Shown one piece after another: positions 25,961-35,962 of a DNA stretch of 64,000 nucleotides (the stretch's first letter is position 1; each line of letters starts with the position of its first letter). The position numbers and the translations under genes are program-made. The notes under the pieces are model-generated. The model did not search any database. It was not told the DNA's origin and saw nothing but the letters and a program-made list of their open reading frames with translations. The stretch lies in NCBI RefSeq assembly GCF_001667035.1, contig NZ_LZIR01000006.1, positions 30,971 to 94,970 of the forward strand, given 5' to 3'. Source of the stretch: Mycobacterium sp. 852002-51057_SCH5723018 (GTDB lineage: Bacteria; Actinomycetota; Actinomycetes; Mycobacteriales; Mycobacteriaceae).

Positions 25961-26443
25961 ATGACCGAGCAACGAAGAGTCGCGCATCAGGTCGTGGTCG
26001 ACGCCCCGATCGAGCGCGCGTTCGCCGTCTTCACCGAGCGGTTCGGCGACTTCAAGCCTCGCGAGCACAACCTGCTTGGCGTCCCGATCGCCGAGACCGT
26101 GTTCGAGCCCCGGGTCGGAGGGCACATCTACGACCGCGGCGTCGACGGCAGCGAATGCCGGTGGGCGCGCATTCTCGCCTACGACCCGCCCCACCGCGTT
26201 GTGTTCAGCTGGGACATCGGTCCGACCTGGCAGGTTGAGGCCGACAAAGGCAAGACCAGCGAGGTCGAAGTCCGCTTCACCGCAGAGTCCGGCGACCGCA
26301 CGCGCGTCGACCTCGAACACCGCCACATCGACCGCCACGGTGCCGGCTGGGAGTCGGTGGCCGAGGGCGTCGACGGCGATGCGGGCTGGCCGCTTTATCT
26401 GGATCGCTACGCCCGCCTGTTCGGCGTGGAGACGGGCACGTGA
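25961..26443 (+). CDS. SRPBCC / AHSA1-domain protein
   Basis: The protein has 160 residues with a helix-grip fold: QVVVDAPIERAFAVFTERFG at the start, VFEPRVGGHIYDRGVDGSEC and ARILAYDPPHRVVFSWDIGP in the middle, and a final amphipathic helix. The family binds hydrophobic ligands in a deep pocket; members paired with ArsR regulators are common in actinobacteria and their substrates are unknown. Start: the ATG at 25961 after CAGGAGAA. It overlaps the next gene by four bases (GTGA). Confidence 0.85.
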   Translation: MTEQRRVAHQVVVDAPIERAFAVFTERFGDFKPREHNLLGVPIAETVFEPRVGGHIYDRGVDGSECRWARILAYDPPHRVVFSWDIGPTWQVEADKGKTSEVEVRFTAESGDRTRVDLEHRHIDRHGAGWESVAEGVDGDAGWPLYLDRYARLFGVETGT

Positions 26444-27063
26444 CGGACACCCTGATGGCCATGGCCCGCGCCGAGCGGGCCGACCTCGCGGAATTCCTGG
26501 CCACGTTGGCGCCGCAGGACTGGGAGGCGCCCAGCCTCTGTGCCAAGTGGAGCGTCAAAGACGTTGTGGCGCATGTGATCAGTTACGAAGAGCTCGGCGC
26601 GGCCGGATTGCTGAGGCGCTTCGCCAAGGGCTGGATCGTGCGGGCCAACCAGGTGGGCGTCGACGAGTTCGCGGCCCTGACACCCCCGCAGCTGCTCGAA
26701 TTCCTCCGCAGCCACCTCGCACCCCAGGGGCTGACCGCTCGGTTCGGCGGCATGATCGCGCTCGTCGACGGCACCGTCCACCACCAGGACATCCGCCGCG
26801 CCCTTGGCCGGCCGCGCAACATCCCGGCCGACCGGCTCACGCGGGTGCTCGGGCTGGTGCCGGGAAACCCCCGGCTCGGCGCCGGACGCCGAATCAGGGG
26901 ACTGCGGCTGCGCGCCACCGACGTCGACTGGGCGCACGGCCGCGGACCCGAGGTCACCGGTCCGGGCGAGGCGCTCCTGATGGCAATGACCGGTCGCCCC
27001 GCGGCACTTCCGGAGCTCGGCGGCCCTGGCCAACGCGCGCTGGCCGAACGGCTGGGTGCATAG
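26440..27063 (+). CDS. TIGR03083-family (DinB / mycothiol-dependent-isomerase-like) protein
   Basis: The protein has 207 residues. The N-terminal helical-bundle domain has WEAPSLCAKWSVKDVVAHVI, the W-S-V-x-D-V-x-x-H pattern of the mycothiol-dependent maleylpyruvate isomerase/DinB fold, and a second His in LVDGTVHHQDIRRALG. These histidines normally bind a metal and mycothiol. The GTG start overlaps the SRPBCC stop. It is the last gene of the arsR operon and converges with embR four bases away. The reaction is unknown. Confidence 0.82.
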   Translation: MTDTLMAMARAERADLAEFLATLAPQDWEAPSLCAKWSVKDVVAHVISYEELGAAGLLRRFAKGWIVRANQVGVDEFAALTPPQLLEFLRSHLAPQGLTARFGGMIALVDGTVHHQDIRRALGRPRNIPADRLTRVLGLVPGNPRLGAGRRIRGLRLRATDVDWAHGRGPEVTGPGEALLMAMTGRPAALPELGGPGQRALAERLGA

Positions 27064-27067
27064 ATCG

Positions 27068-28189
27068 TCAGCCGGGGCGGATCTCGAAGGTGAACTCGTG
27101 GCCGCCGATGCAGATGCGGTCGCCGTCGGCCAGCGTGGCGCTGCCGCGGATGCGCTGGCCCTGCACCTCGACGCCGTTGGTAGAACGCAAGTCGGTCATC
27201 ATGAAACCCGTTCCGGTGTCGGTGATCACGGCGTGGTGGCGGCTGACCTCGGTGTCGTCGAGAACGATGTCGTTGTCCGTGAACCGCCCGATCCGGGTGA
27301 TCGCACCCATCAGCGGATGCAGCCCCCCGCCCTTGTCACGCAGCCTGGCGACGGCTGTCTCCGCCACCGCCGGCTCCTGGTAGACCCCGCGCTTGTGGGT
27401 GGTCAGGGTCGCGCGCGCCACGCCCAGCGGCTCCTGGCGCAGGATCCGCTCATGCAGCGCGCTGACCGTGCGGCCCGGATCGATGCCTAGCCCCTCGGCC
27501 AGCGCCGACTTGAGTCGCCGGTAGGCGCCCAGCGCATCGGACTGACGCTCGGTGACGTAATAGGCGGTGATCAGCTGCGCCCACAGCGGTTCACGGTAGG
27601 GATGTTCGCCGACGAGCGTCTCGAGCTCGCCGATCACCGCACCGGCGCGGCCGCAGGCAATCTCGGCCTCGGCGCGCGCGGTGTGCGTCGCCACCTTTTC
27701 TTCCGTCAGCGCGGTGGCGAAGGCGTCCACGAAGGCGAAGTCGCGCAGGTCGTCGAGCACCGGCCCCCGCCATTCGCCCAGCGCCAGCGAAAAGTGGCCG
27801 CTGGCATCCTCGAAGCGCCCCGCGGCGGCGGCCTGGGTTCCCGCCATCCGCTCGGCGCTGAAGCGTCCCAGGTCGCAGTCCGTGTCGGCGACGCTGAGTT
27901 GATATCCCGGCGGAGCGCTGGCCAGCACCTGGTACGCGTCGACCCCGGCGTCGCGCAGCAGCCGGCGCAGGTTGGACACGTGGGCCTGGATGCTGGTCCG
28001 CGCCGCGGGCACCGGCTCGTCACCCCATACCGCATTTATCAACGAGTCGACGGACACCGGGCGGTTGCGGTTGATCAAGAGCATGGCCAGCACCGCGCGC
28101 TGCTTCGGCGCGCCCACCGGCACCCGGACGCCGTGGCTGGTCATCAGTAATGGTCCCAAGCCGCCAAACCCGAGACCTGCGTTCGTCAT
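27068..28189 (-). CDS. embR: SARP-family regulator EmbR with FHA domain
   Basis: The protein has 373 residues. An OmpR-like winged helix (about 10-90, KQRAVLAMLLINRNRPVSVD) is followed by a bacterial transcriptional activation domain (about 95-240, EWRGPVLDDLRDFAFVDAFA, ITAYYVTERQSDALGAYRRL) and a C-terminal FHA domain (about 285-373) with RIGRFTDNDIVLDDTEVSRH and DLRSTNGV. The key FHA Arg, Ser-Arg-His and Asn-Gly residues are present, so it should bind phosphothreonine, as EmbR of M. tuberculosis does with PknH. There embR is distant; here it is divergent from embA across 160 bases. The ATG at 28189 matches the family start; upstream frame is ignored. Confidence 0.9.
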   Translation of the reverse strand: MTNAGLGFGGLGPLLMTSHGVRVPVGAPKQRAVLAMLLINRNRPVSVDSLINAVWGDEPVPAARTSIQAHVSNLRRLLRDAGVDAYQVLASAPPGYQLSVADTDCDLGRFSAERMAGTQAAAAGRFEDASGHFSLALGEWRGPVLDDLRDFAFVDAFATALTEEKVATHTARAEAEIACGRAGAVIGELETLVGEHPYREPLWAQLITAYYVTERQSDALGAYRRLKSALAEGLGIDPGRTVSALHERILRQEPLGVARATLTTHKRGVYQEPAVAETAVARLRDKGGGLHPLMGAITRIGRFTDNDIVLDDTEVSRHHAVITDTGTGFMMTDLRSTNGVEVQGQRIRGSATLADGDRICIGGHEFTFEIRPG

Positions 28190-28265
28190 CGCGCTGCCAG
28201 CCTCCCGGGTCGTTGACGGCCTCAGCAAACCATTTTGATCGCATGCGAGGCCACCAGGGTGGATT

Positions 28266-28281
28266 TGGCGTTTCAGCGCCA
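28266..28281. promoter_or_regulatory. inverted repeat in the embR-embA divergent region
   Basis: TGGCG-TTTCAG-CGCCA lies in the 160-base spacer between embR and embA, about 70 bases before embA. It is a candidate site for EmbR or another regulator; no consensus was compared. Confidence 0.3.
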
Positions 28282-28335
28282 CACGTCAGCCCCGCTTCAC
28301 GGCCCTGCATCGCCACCGCACAAAGAAGTGTCCCT

Positions 28336-28341
28336 TACCAT
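28336..28341 (+). promoter_or_regulatory. -10 box of embA
   Basis: TACCAT fits TANNNT and ends 8 bases before the embA GTG. Transcription would begin at the GTG, giving a leaderless embAB message; no ribosome-binding site is visible. Confidence 0.45.
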
Positions 28342-28349
28342 CGAGCCTC

Positions 28350-31300
28350 GTGCCCCACGACGATGAGCGATCGCCACGCATCCCCCGGTTGATCGCCGTC
28401 GTCGCCGGAATCGCGGGCCTGCTGTTGTGCGCGCTCGTTCCGTTGCTCCCGGTGAAGCAGACCACGGCGACGGTGCTGTGGCCGCAGGGCACCACGGACG
28501 GGCACGTCACCCAGATCACCGCCCCGCTGGTGTCGGGGGCGCCGCGGGCGCTGGACATCTCCATCCCGTGCCCGGCGATGGCCACATTGCCGCCCGACGG
28601 CGGACTGGTGGTCTCGACGCTGCCGGCCGGTGGGGTCGACACCGGCAAGAACGGGCTCTTCGTGCGGGCCGACAAGGACGTCATCGTCGTGGCGTTCCGC
28701 GACACCGTGGCCGCGGTGGCGCAGCGCTCGGCGGTCGCCGCCGGCGCCTGCAGCGTGCTGCACGTCTGGTCTGACGTCGGCGCGGCCGGTGCGGATTTCG
28801 TCGGCATCCCCGGCGCCTCGGGCATCTTGCCGTCGGAGAAGAAGCCTCAGGTGGGCGGGATCTTCACTGATTTAAAGGTGCCGCAGCAGCCGGGGCTGTC
28901 GGCCCGCATCCACGTCGACACCCGGTTCATCACCGCTCCCACCGCGCTGAAGAAGATCGTGATGGCGCTGGGCGCCCTGTCGGTCCTGGTCGCCATCCTG
29001 GCGATGGCGGCCCTGGATCGGCGCAGCCGCGGTTCCGATTCCTTGGTCAACTGGCGCTCTCCGATCGCTTGGCTGGCCCGGTACCGCCCGCGCGTGCATC
29101 CGGCCTCCTGGTGGCGCGTCGGCGCGGCGACGTGGCTCGCCGACGTCGCCGTGATCGGAACGCTGCTGGTCTGGCACGTCATCGGCGCGACGTCGTCGGA
29201 TGACGGCTACAACCTGACCATCGCCCGGGTCGCGCCGAAGGCCGGCTACATCGCCAACTACTACCGCTACTTCGGCACCACCGAGGCGCCGTTCGACTGG
29301 TATCTCGCGGTGCTCTCCAAGTTCGCGGCGGTGAGCACGGCCGGAGTGTGGATGCGGATACCGGCCACGCTGGCGGGGATCGTGTGCTGGCTCATCATCG
29401 GCCATTGCATGCTGCGCAGGCTCGGTCCCGGCAGGGGTGGCCTGGGGGCCAACGGGGTGGCCGTGCTGACCGCGGGGGCCGTGTTCGTGGCCGCGTGGCT
29501 GCCGTTCAACAACGGGCTGCGACCCGAGCCGCTGATCGCGCTCGGCGTGCTCGTCACCTGGATGCTGGTGGAACGCGCGATCGCGCTGCGGCGCATCGCG
29601 CCGGCCGCCGTCGCGATCATCGTCGCGATGCTCACCGCGGCCCTGGCGCCGCAAGGGTTGATCGCCGTCGCCGCGCTGCTGACCGGGGCGCGCGCCGTCG
29701 CCCAGGCGATCCGGCGGCGCCGGGTGACCGACGGGCTCCTCGCACCGCTGGCGGTGCTGGCCGCGTCGCTCGCGCTGATCCTCGTGGTGGTGTTCCGCAG
29801 CGAGACGCTGGCCACGGTCGCGGAGTCGGCACGCATCAAATACAAGGTCGGCCCGACGATCGCCTGGTACCAGGACTTCCTGCGCTACTACTTCCTCACG
29901 GTGGAATCCAACCCCGACGGGTCGATGTCGCGGCGCTTCGCCGTGCTGGTGCTGCTCTTGTGCCTGTTCGGGATGCTGGTCGTGCTGCTGCGGCGCGGCG
30001 GGGTGCCCGGATTGGCCACCGGCCCGGCGTGGCGGTTGATCGGCACGGCCGCGGTGGGCCTCCTGTTGCTGACCTTCACGCCGACGAAGTGGGCCGTGCA
30101 GTTCGGCGCATTCGCCGGGCTGGCCGGCGCCCTGGGCGCGGTCACCGCGTTCGCCTTCGCCCGGATCGGCCTGCACAGCCGCCGCAACTTGACGCTGTAC
30201 GTAACCGCGCTGCTGTTCGTGCTGGCGTGGGCGACCTCGGGAATCAACGGCTGGTTCTACGTCGGCAACTACGGCGTGCCCTGGTACGACATTCAACCCG
30301 TCATCGCCAGCCATCCGGTGACGTCGATGTTCTTGACGTTGTCGATCCTGACCGGGCTGCTCGCCGGCTGGCAGCACTTCCGCATGGACTACACCGGGCA
30401 CACCGAGGTCAAGGACAACCGGCGCAACCGCGTGCTGGCCTCCACCCCGCTGCTGGTGGTCGCGACGATCATGGTCCTCGGCGAGGTCGGCTCGCTGGCC
30501 AAGGGCGCCGTCTTCCGCTACCCGCTCTACACCACCGCCAAGGCCAACCTGGCCGCGATCACTGCGGATATTGCGGGGAGTTCCCCGCAAAGCTGCGCGA
30601 TGGGCGACGACGTGCTGGCCGAACCTGATCCCAATGCTGGTCTGCTGCAACCGATTCCGGGCCAGCCATTCGGGCCCGCCGGCCCGCTTGGGGGAACCAA
30701 CCCTGTCGGGTTCAAACCCGAAGGGGTGGGCGATGACCTGAGGTCCTACCCGGTGGTGACCAAACCGGGCGTGGTGAATTCCGACGCGTCACCCAACAAG
30801 CCCAACGCCACCATGAGTGACTCCGCGGGCACGGCCGGTGGGAAGGGCCCGGGCGGGGTGAACGGGTCGCACGTGGCGCTACCGTTCGGCCTGGACCCGG
30901 CCCGCACGCCCGTGATGGGCAGTTACGGCGAAATTTCGCTGGCCGCCACCGCGACGTCGGCCTGGTACCAGCTGCCGCCACGCAGCCCGGACCGGCCGCT
31001 GGTGGTGGTTTCCGCCGCCGGTGCCATCTGGTCGTACAAAGAGGACGGCACCTTCACCTACGGGCAGTCGCTGAAGTTGCAGTGGGGCGTCGCTCGCCCC
31101 GACGGCACCACCCAGCCGCTCGCGGAGGTGCAGCCGATCGACATCGGGCCGGAGCCGGCGTGGCGCAACCTGCGGTTCCCGCTGACCTGGGCGCCCCCGG
31201 AGGCCAACGTGGCCCGCATCGTCGCCTACGACCCGAACCTGAGTTCCGAGCAGTGGTTCGCGTTCACGCCGCCGCGCGTCCCGGTACTGCAGACCCTGCA

Positions 31301-31682
31301 GCAACTGATCGGATCGCACACACCGGTGCTGATGGACGTCGCCACCGCCGCCAACTTCCCGTGCCAGCGGCCCTTCTCCGAACACCTTGGCGTTGCCGAA
31401 CTTCCGCAATACCGCATCCTGCCCGACCACAAACAGACGGCGGCGTCGTCGAACGGGTGGCAGGCCAGCGAGGCCGGCGGTCCGTTCCTGTTCACCCAGA
31501 CGATGCTGCGCACCTCGACGATCTCGACGTACCTGCGCGGCGACTGGTACCGCGACTGGGGATCGGTCGAGGAGTACTTCCCGTTGGTGCCGGCCGATCA
31601 GGCGCCGGCCGCCGTTGTCGAACAGGGTGTGATCACAGTGCGCGGCTGGAGCCGGCAGGGACCCATCAGGGCACTGCCATGA
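28350..31682 (+). CDS. embA: arabinosyltransferase EmbA
   Basis: EmbA works with EmbB to make the branched arabinan of arabinogalactan. The protein has 1110 residues, slightly longer than in M. tuberculosis. The N-terminus reads [20 protein letters not shown] (first helix). The catalytic loop is [20 protein letters not shown] with [13 protein letters not shown]; the paralogue-specific end is [12 protein letters not shown]. About 15 membrane helices precede a large periplasmic domain. The stop overlaps the embB start (ATGA). It is the first gene after the accessory island, with its own divergent promoter facing embR. Confidence 0.95.
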   Translation: MPHDDERSPRIPRLIAVVAGIAGLLLCALVPLLPVKQTTATVLWPQGTTDGHVTQITAPLVSGAPRALDISIPCPAMATLPPDGGLVVSTLPAGGVDTGKNGLFVRADKDVIVVAFRDTVAAVAQRSAVAAGACSVLHVWSDVGAAGADFVGIPGASGILPSEKKPQVGGIFTDLKVPQQPGLSARIHVDTRFITAPTALKKIVMALGALSVLVAILAMAALDRRSRGSDSLVNWRSPIAWLARYRPRVHPASWWRVGAATWLADVAVIGTLLVWHVIGATSSDDGYNLTIARVAPKAGYIANYYRYFGTTEAPFDWYLAVLSKFAAVSTAGVWMRIPATLAGIVCWLIIGHCMLRRLGPGRGGLGANGVAVLTAGAVFVAAWLPFNNGLRPEPLIALGVLVTWMLVERAIALRRIAPAAVAIIVAMLTAALAPQGLIAVAALLTGARAVAQAIRRRRVTDGLLAPLAVLAASLALILVVVFRSETLATVAESARIKYKVGPTIAWYQDFLRYYFLTVESNPDGSMSRRFAVLVLLLCLFGMLVVLLRRGGVPGLATGPAWRLIGTAAVGLLLLTFTPTKWAVQFGAFAGLAGALGAVTAFAFARIGLHSRRNLTLYVTALLFVLAWATSGINGWFYVGNYGVPWYDIQPVIASHPVTSMFLTLSILTGLLAGWQHFRMDYTGHTEVKDNRRNRVLASTPLLVVATIMVLGEVGSLAKGAVFRYPLYTTAKANLAAITADIAGSSPQSCAMGDDVLAEPDPNAGLLQPIPGQPFGPAGPLGGTNPVGFKPEGVGDDLRSYPVVTKPGVVNSDASPNKPNATMSDSAGTAGGKGPGGVNGSHVALPFGLDPARTPVMGSYGEISLAATATSAWYQLPPRSPDRPLVVVSAAGAIWSYKEDGTFTYGQSLKLQWGVARPDGTTQPLAEVQPIDIGPEPAWRNLRFPLTWAPPEANVARIVAYDPNLSSEQWFAFTPPRVPVLQTLQQLIGSHTPVLMDVATAANFPCQRPFSEHLGVAELPQYRILPDHKQTAASSNGWQASEAGGPFLFTQTMLRTSTISTYLRGDWYRDWGSVEEYFPLVPADQAPAAVVEQGVITVRGWSRQGPIRALP

Positions 31683-34600
31683 GCGTCATCAACCACGACC
31701 AGGAAGCGGCCACCGCGCCACGCGGCACCCGTGACAATGTGCGCGTGACGCGCTGGGTCGCAACGATCGCGGGGCTCGTCGGCTTCGTGTTATCGGTCGC
31801 GACACCGCTGTTGCCCGTCGTGCAGACCACGGCACAGCTGAACTGGCCGCAAAACGGCCAATTGAATAGCGTTACCGCGCCGTTGATCTCGCTGACGCCG
31901 GTCGACGTGACGGCAACCGTGCCGTGCTCTGTGGTGGGTGGCCTGCCGCCCGACGGTGGGGTCGTGCTGAGTACGGCACCCAAGAAGGGCAAGGACGCTG
32001 CGCTCAACGCGTTGTTCGTCGTCGCCAGCAGCCAGCGCGTCGACGTCACCGACCGCAACGTGGTGATCGCAAGCGTGTCGCGTGCCCAGGCGGCGTCCCC
32101 GCAATGCCAACGCATCGAGATCACCTCCACCCGCGCCGGCACCTTCGCCACCTTCGTCGGGTTGACCGATCCTTCGGGCAAGCCGGTGGGCGGGGGGTTC
32201 TCGGACCCCAACCTGCGCCCGCAGATCGTCGGGGTGTTCACCGACCTGACCGGTCCGGCCCCGCCCGGGCTGCGCTTCTCGGCGACCATCGACACCCGGT
32301 TCTCCACCACGCCGACGACGCTGAAACTGTCCGCGATGGTGCTGGCGATCCTGGCCACGATCGTCGCGCTGGTCGCGCTGTGGCGGCTGGATCAGCTGGA
32401 CGGCCGGCGCATGCACCGCTGGATACCGAAGAGCTGGCGCAAGTTCACGCTGGTGGACGCCGCAGTGATATTTGGCTTCCTGTTGTGGCACCTGATCGGC
32501 GCTAACTCCTCTGACGACGGCTACATCCTCGGCATGGCCCGGGTCGCCGACCACGCGGGCTACATGTCGAACTACTTCCGCTGGTTCGGCAGCCCGGAAG
32601 ACCCGTTCGGGTGGTACTACAACCTGCTGGCACTGATGACCCACGTCAGCGACCACAGCCTGTGGATGCGACTGCCCGACCTGTTGGCCGGGCTGGTGTG
32701 CTGGCTGCTGCTGTCGCGTGAGGTGCTGCCCCGGCTGGGGCCGGCGGTGACGTCCAGCGCTGCCGCTAACTGGGCGGCCGGCATGATCCTGCTCACCGCC
32801 TGGATGCCGTTCAACAACGGGCTTCGCCCCGAGCCCATCATCGCGCTCGGTTCGCTGGTCACGTACGTGCTGATCGAGCGGTCGATGCGGTACAGCCGCA
32901 TGACCCCGGCGGCGCTGGCGGTCATCACTGCGGCATTCACTTTGGCTGTGCAGCCCACGGGCCTGATCGCGGTGGCCGCGTTGATCGCCGGTGGCCGTCC
33001 GATCCTGCGGATCTTGGTCCATCGTCATCGCCTGGTCGGCACGTGGCCGCTGGTCGCCCCGATGCTGGCTGCCGGTTTCGTGGTACTCACCGTCGTCTTC
33101 GCCGACCAGACGCTGTCAACGGTGTTGGAAGCCACCAGGATTCGCACCGCGATCGGTCCGAGCCAAGCGTGGTACACGGAGAACCTGCGCTACTACTACC
33201 TCTTCCTGCCCACCGTCGACGGTGCAATGTCGCGGCGATTCGGCTTCCTGATCACCGGGCTCTGCCTTTTCACGGCCGTATTCATCATGTTGCGCCGCAA
33301 GCGAATCCCCGGTGTGGCACGCGGGCCGGCGTGGCGGCTGATGGGTGTCATCTTCGGCACCATGTTCTTCTTGATGTTCACGCCGACGAAGTGGGTGCAC
33401 CACTTCGGGCTTTTCGCCGCGGTGGGCGCGGCGATGGCAGCGCTGACCACGGTGCTGGTGTCACACGAGGTGCTGCGCTGGTCGCGCAACCGCATGGCGT
33501 TCGCGGCGGCGGTGTTGTTCGTGTTGGCGCTGTGTTTCGCCACCTTCAACGGCTGGTGGTATGTATCCAGTTACGGCGTGCCGTTCAACAGCGCAATGCC
33601 GAAGCTCGCCGGAATCACTGTCAGCACAGTCTTTTTCGCCTTGTTCGCGATCGCGGCGCTCTGGGCGACATGGCTGCACTTCGCGTCGCGGGATCGGGGT
33701 GAGGGCCGGCTGGCGCGGGCGGTGACGGCGGCGCCGGTGCCGATCGCGGCCGGATTCATGGCGCTGGTGTTCGTCGCGTCCATGGTGGCCGGGATCGTGC
33801 GCCAGTATCCCACCTACTCCAATGGCTGGTCCAACTTGCGCGAATTCGCCGGTGGCTGTGCCCTCGCCGACGACGTGCTCGTCGAGCCCGACAGCAACGC
33901 CGGCTTCATGGCGCCCCTACCCGACAATTACGGCCCGCTGGGCCCGCTGGGTGGTGTCAGCCCAATGGGATTCTCCCCCAACGGGATACCGGAACGCACC
34001 CTGGCCGAGGCCGTTCGGGAAACGGCGGTGCCGCAGCCGGGCACCGACTACGACTGGTATGGACCGACCAAGCTGACGGCACCCGGCATCAATGGATCCC
34101 TGGCACCGCTGCCCTACGGCCTCAACCCGGATCAGGTTCCCGTGGCCGGCAGCTACACCACCGGCCCTCAACAGCAGAGCAGGCTGACATCGGCGTGGTA
34201 CCAGCTGCCCAAGCCGGACGACGGGCATCCCCTGGTGGTTGTGACCGCCGCGGGCACGATCGCGGGCAACAGCGTGCTGCACGGCCACACCTCCGGGCAG
34301 ACCGTCGTCCTCGAATACGGCAGGCCCGGTCCCGGCGGTGATGTGCTGCCGGCCGGGCGGATAGCGCCCTACGACCTGTACGGCGAACAGCCGAAGGTGT
34401 GGCGCAACCTGCGCTTCGCGCGGTCCCAGATGCCCGCCGACGCGGTTGCGGTCCGGGTCGTGGCCGAGGATCTCTCCCTGACGCCGGACGACTGGATCGC
34501 GGTGACGCCGCCGCGAGTGCCTGAACTGCGCTCCGTGCAGGAGTACGTCGGGTCGTCGCAGCCCGTGCTGCTGGACTGGGCGGTCGGCCTGGCCTTCCCG

Positions 34601-34912
34601 TGCCAGCAGCCGATGCTGCACGTCAACGGCGTCACCGACATCCCGAAATTCCGCATCACGCCGGACTACAACGCCAAGAAGCAGGACACCGACACCTGGG
34701 AAGACGGCGTCAACGGGGGGCTGCTGGGCATCACCGACCTGCTGTTGCGGGCCCACGTGATGTCCACCTATCTCTCCCGTGACTGGGGCCGCGACTGGGG
34801 CTCGCTGCGCAGGTTCGACACCGTCGCGGACGCCCACCCCGCCCAGCTCGACCTGGGTACCGCGACGCGCAGCGGCTGGTGGTCGCCGGGACAGATCCGG
34901 ATCAAACCCTAA
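31679..34912 (+). CDS. embB: arabinosyltransferase EmbB
   Basis: EmbB is the ethambutol-target arabinosyltransferase of arabinogalactan. The protein has 1077 residues, about 20 fewer than in M. tuberculosis because a cytoplasmic loop before residue 245 is short. The catalytic and drug-site loop [20 protein letters not shown] is present: Met286 is the equivalent of Met306, and Asp308 (SPEDPF) is the equivalent of Asp328. The residue matching Gly406 is Pro386 in [13 protein letters not shown], as in the EmbA and EmbC paralogues. The ATG at 31679 overlaps the embA stop by four bases, so the two are translationally coupled. The end reads [17 protein letters not shown]. Confidence 0.96.
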   Translation: MSVINHDQEAATAPRGTRDNVRVTRWVATIAGLVGFVLSVATPLLPVVQTTAQLNWPQNGQLNSVTAPLISLTPVDVTATVPCSVVGGLPPDGGVVLSTAPKKGKDAALNALFVVASSQRVDVTDRNVVIASVSRAQAASPQCQRIEITSTRAGTFATFVGLTDPSGKPVGGGFSDPNLRPQIVGVFTDLTGPAPPGLRFSATIDTRFSTTPTTLKLSAMVLAILATIVALVALWRLDQLDGRRMHRWIPKSWRKFTLVDAAVIFGFLLWHLIGANSSDDGYILGMARVADHAGYMSNYFRWFGSPEDPFGWYYNLLALMTHVSDHSLWMRLPDLLAGLVCWLLLSREVLPRLGPAVTSSAAANWAAGMILLTAWMPFNNGLRPEPIIALGSLVTYVLIERSMRYSRMTPAALAVITAAFTLAVQPTGLIAVAALIAGGRPILRILVHRHRLVGTWPLVAPMLAAGFVVLTVVFADQTLSTVLEATRIRTAIGPSQAWYTENLRYYYLFLPTVDGAMSRRFGFLITGLCLFTAVFIMLRRKRIPGVARGPAWRLMGVIFGTMFFLMFTPTKWVHHFGLFAAVGAAMAALTTVLVSHEVLRWSRNRMAFAAAVLFVLALCFATFNGWWYVSSYGVPFNSAMPKLAGITVSTVFFALFAIAALWATWLHFASRDRGEGRLARAVTAAPVPIAAGFMALVFVASMVAGIVRQYPTYSNGWSNLREFAGGCALADDVLVEPDSNAGFMAPLPDNYGPLGPLGGVSPMGFSPNGIPERTLAEAVRETAVPQPGTDYDWYGPTKLTAPGINGSLAPLPYGLNPDQVPVAGSYTTGPQQQSRLTSAWYQLPKPDDGHPLVVVTAAGTIAGNSVLHGHTSGQTVVLEYGRPGPGGDVLPAGRIAPYDLYGEQPKVWRNLRFARSQMPADAVAVRVVAEDLSLTPDDWIAVTPPRVPELRSVQEYVGSSQPVLLDWAVGLAFPCQQPMLHVNGVTDIPKFRITPDYNAKKQDTDTWEDGVNGGLLGITDLLLRAHVMSTYLSRDWGRDWGSLRRFDTVADAHPAQLDLGTATRSGWWSPGQIRIKP

Positions 34913-35079
34913 TACGCAACGGGCGGAATTAAATTCATACGTCGCCCAATTCGCCATTAGTCGAATAGCACGGAAATTGACGCTTGGGTAATTCTTGGTC
35001 CGACGTTTAATTTCGACGGCAGCCGGTCAATACCTATTTTCCCTGTGAGGTAGCTCACAAATAGGAAAAAGGTGGCCTC

Positions 35080-35586
35080 ATGCACACGCTGGCACGATTC
35101 GGGACATATGCGGCGACGCTCACCGTGGCGATCTCTTCGGCGGCGACGTTTGACATCGCGGCGGCAACCGCCGGGAGCGGCACCACCGTCGCTCTGGACA
35201 GCAAGCTCAGGCGCTGCGATTTCAGCCTGATCAGCGAGGCAGCCATGGTGCAGTTTCCCGCCCTCGGCACCGGATCCGCGCTCATCCGGACCACGGGATC
35301 GACGGCGGTGGCAGAGGTGCACGTGGTAATACCGAATCGTCCGGGAACCCACTACGACGTCGGCCTGATCCAGGAACCACGGCCATCCTCGGCCACCTGC
35401 GGGCCCGGCGATCCTGGCACCGCCTATACCGGATTGGACACCGATGGGGCTGGCGCCGCCACGGTGACCATTCAAGACGGAATTCGATCCGGCACGACTG
35501 GCGTCTGGGTGATCGTGGAACGCCCGGACCCGCACTCACAAAACCCCGCCGAGTTCTACACGTCCGAATTCCTGGCGCCGGTATAA
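35080..35586 (+). CDS. exported hypothetical protein
   Basis: The protein has 168 residues with a signal-peptide-like N-terminus (about 1-30, TYAATLTVAISSAATFDIAA). The mature part is beta-rich with two Cys (RRCDFSLIS and SATCGPGDPG), which may form one disulfide. A ribosome-binding site (GGAAAAAGG) precedes the ATG. I do not recognise a family. It lies between embB and the DUF1918 gene, where M. tuberculosis has the sulfatase atsH (Rv3796). Confidence 0.7.
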   Translation: MHTLARFGTYAATLTVAISSAATFDIAAATAGSGTTVALDSKLRRCDFSLISEAAMVQFPALGTGSALIRTTGSTAVAEVHVVIPNRPGTHYDVGLIQEPRPSSATCGPGDPGTAYTGLDTDGAGAATVTIQDGIRSGTTGVWVIVERPDPHSQNPAEFYTSEFLAPV

Positions 35587-35598
35587 ACCCTTTGCGGG

Positions 35599-35835
35599 TC
35601 AGTTTCCGACCCGATGCCGTGCCCGGTCGTCGGCCTGCTGCTGTTCGGCCGCGCTGACGACGAGCGCGTCCGAGCCCGGAAACACCGTCGCCACATGGCC
35701 GCTGGTAAGCCAGCGCACCACGTAGGGCGGGGCACCGTCCGTCCCGCGCACTTCGGTGATCTCACCCCGCTGATCAGCTAACTCCGTTGTCGTGCCCTTG
35801 ATTACGAGCCAATCTCCCACGTCGGCTTTCATCAT
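35599..35835 (-). CDS. DUF1918 protein
   Basis: The protein has 78 residues. The SH3-like small barrel reads KADVGDWLVIKGTTTE, RGEITEVRGTDGAPPYVVRW and VFPGSDALV, which is the DUF1918 family, common and small in actinobacteria, with no settled function. Two adjacent ATG codons (35835, 35832) follow AAGGGAG; either could be used. It converges with the exported protein gene. Confidence 0.85.
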   Translation of the reverse strand: MMKADVGDWLVIKGTTTELADQRGEITEVRGTDGAPPYVVRWLTSGHVATVFPGSDALVVSAAEQQQADDRARHRVGN

Positions 35836-35962
35836 CGACTCCCTTTGATAACTAGCCTTGAAATCTAGCCACCGACCCGATCATCCGCCGCTGCCGGCCG
35901 CAAGGGAAGACCGTGCGGTGAGCGTCTTTCACTTGGGGTTTCGGCTGTAATACCGTCGCGTC

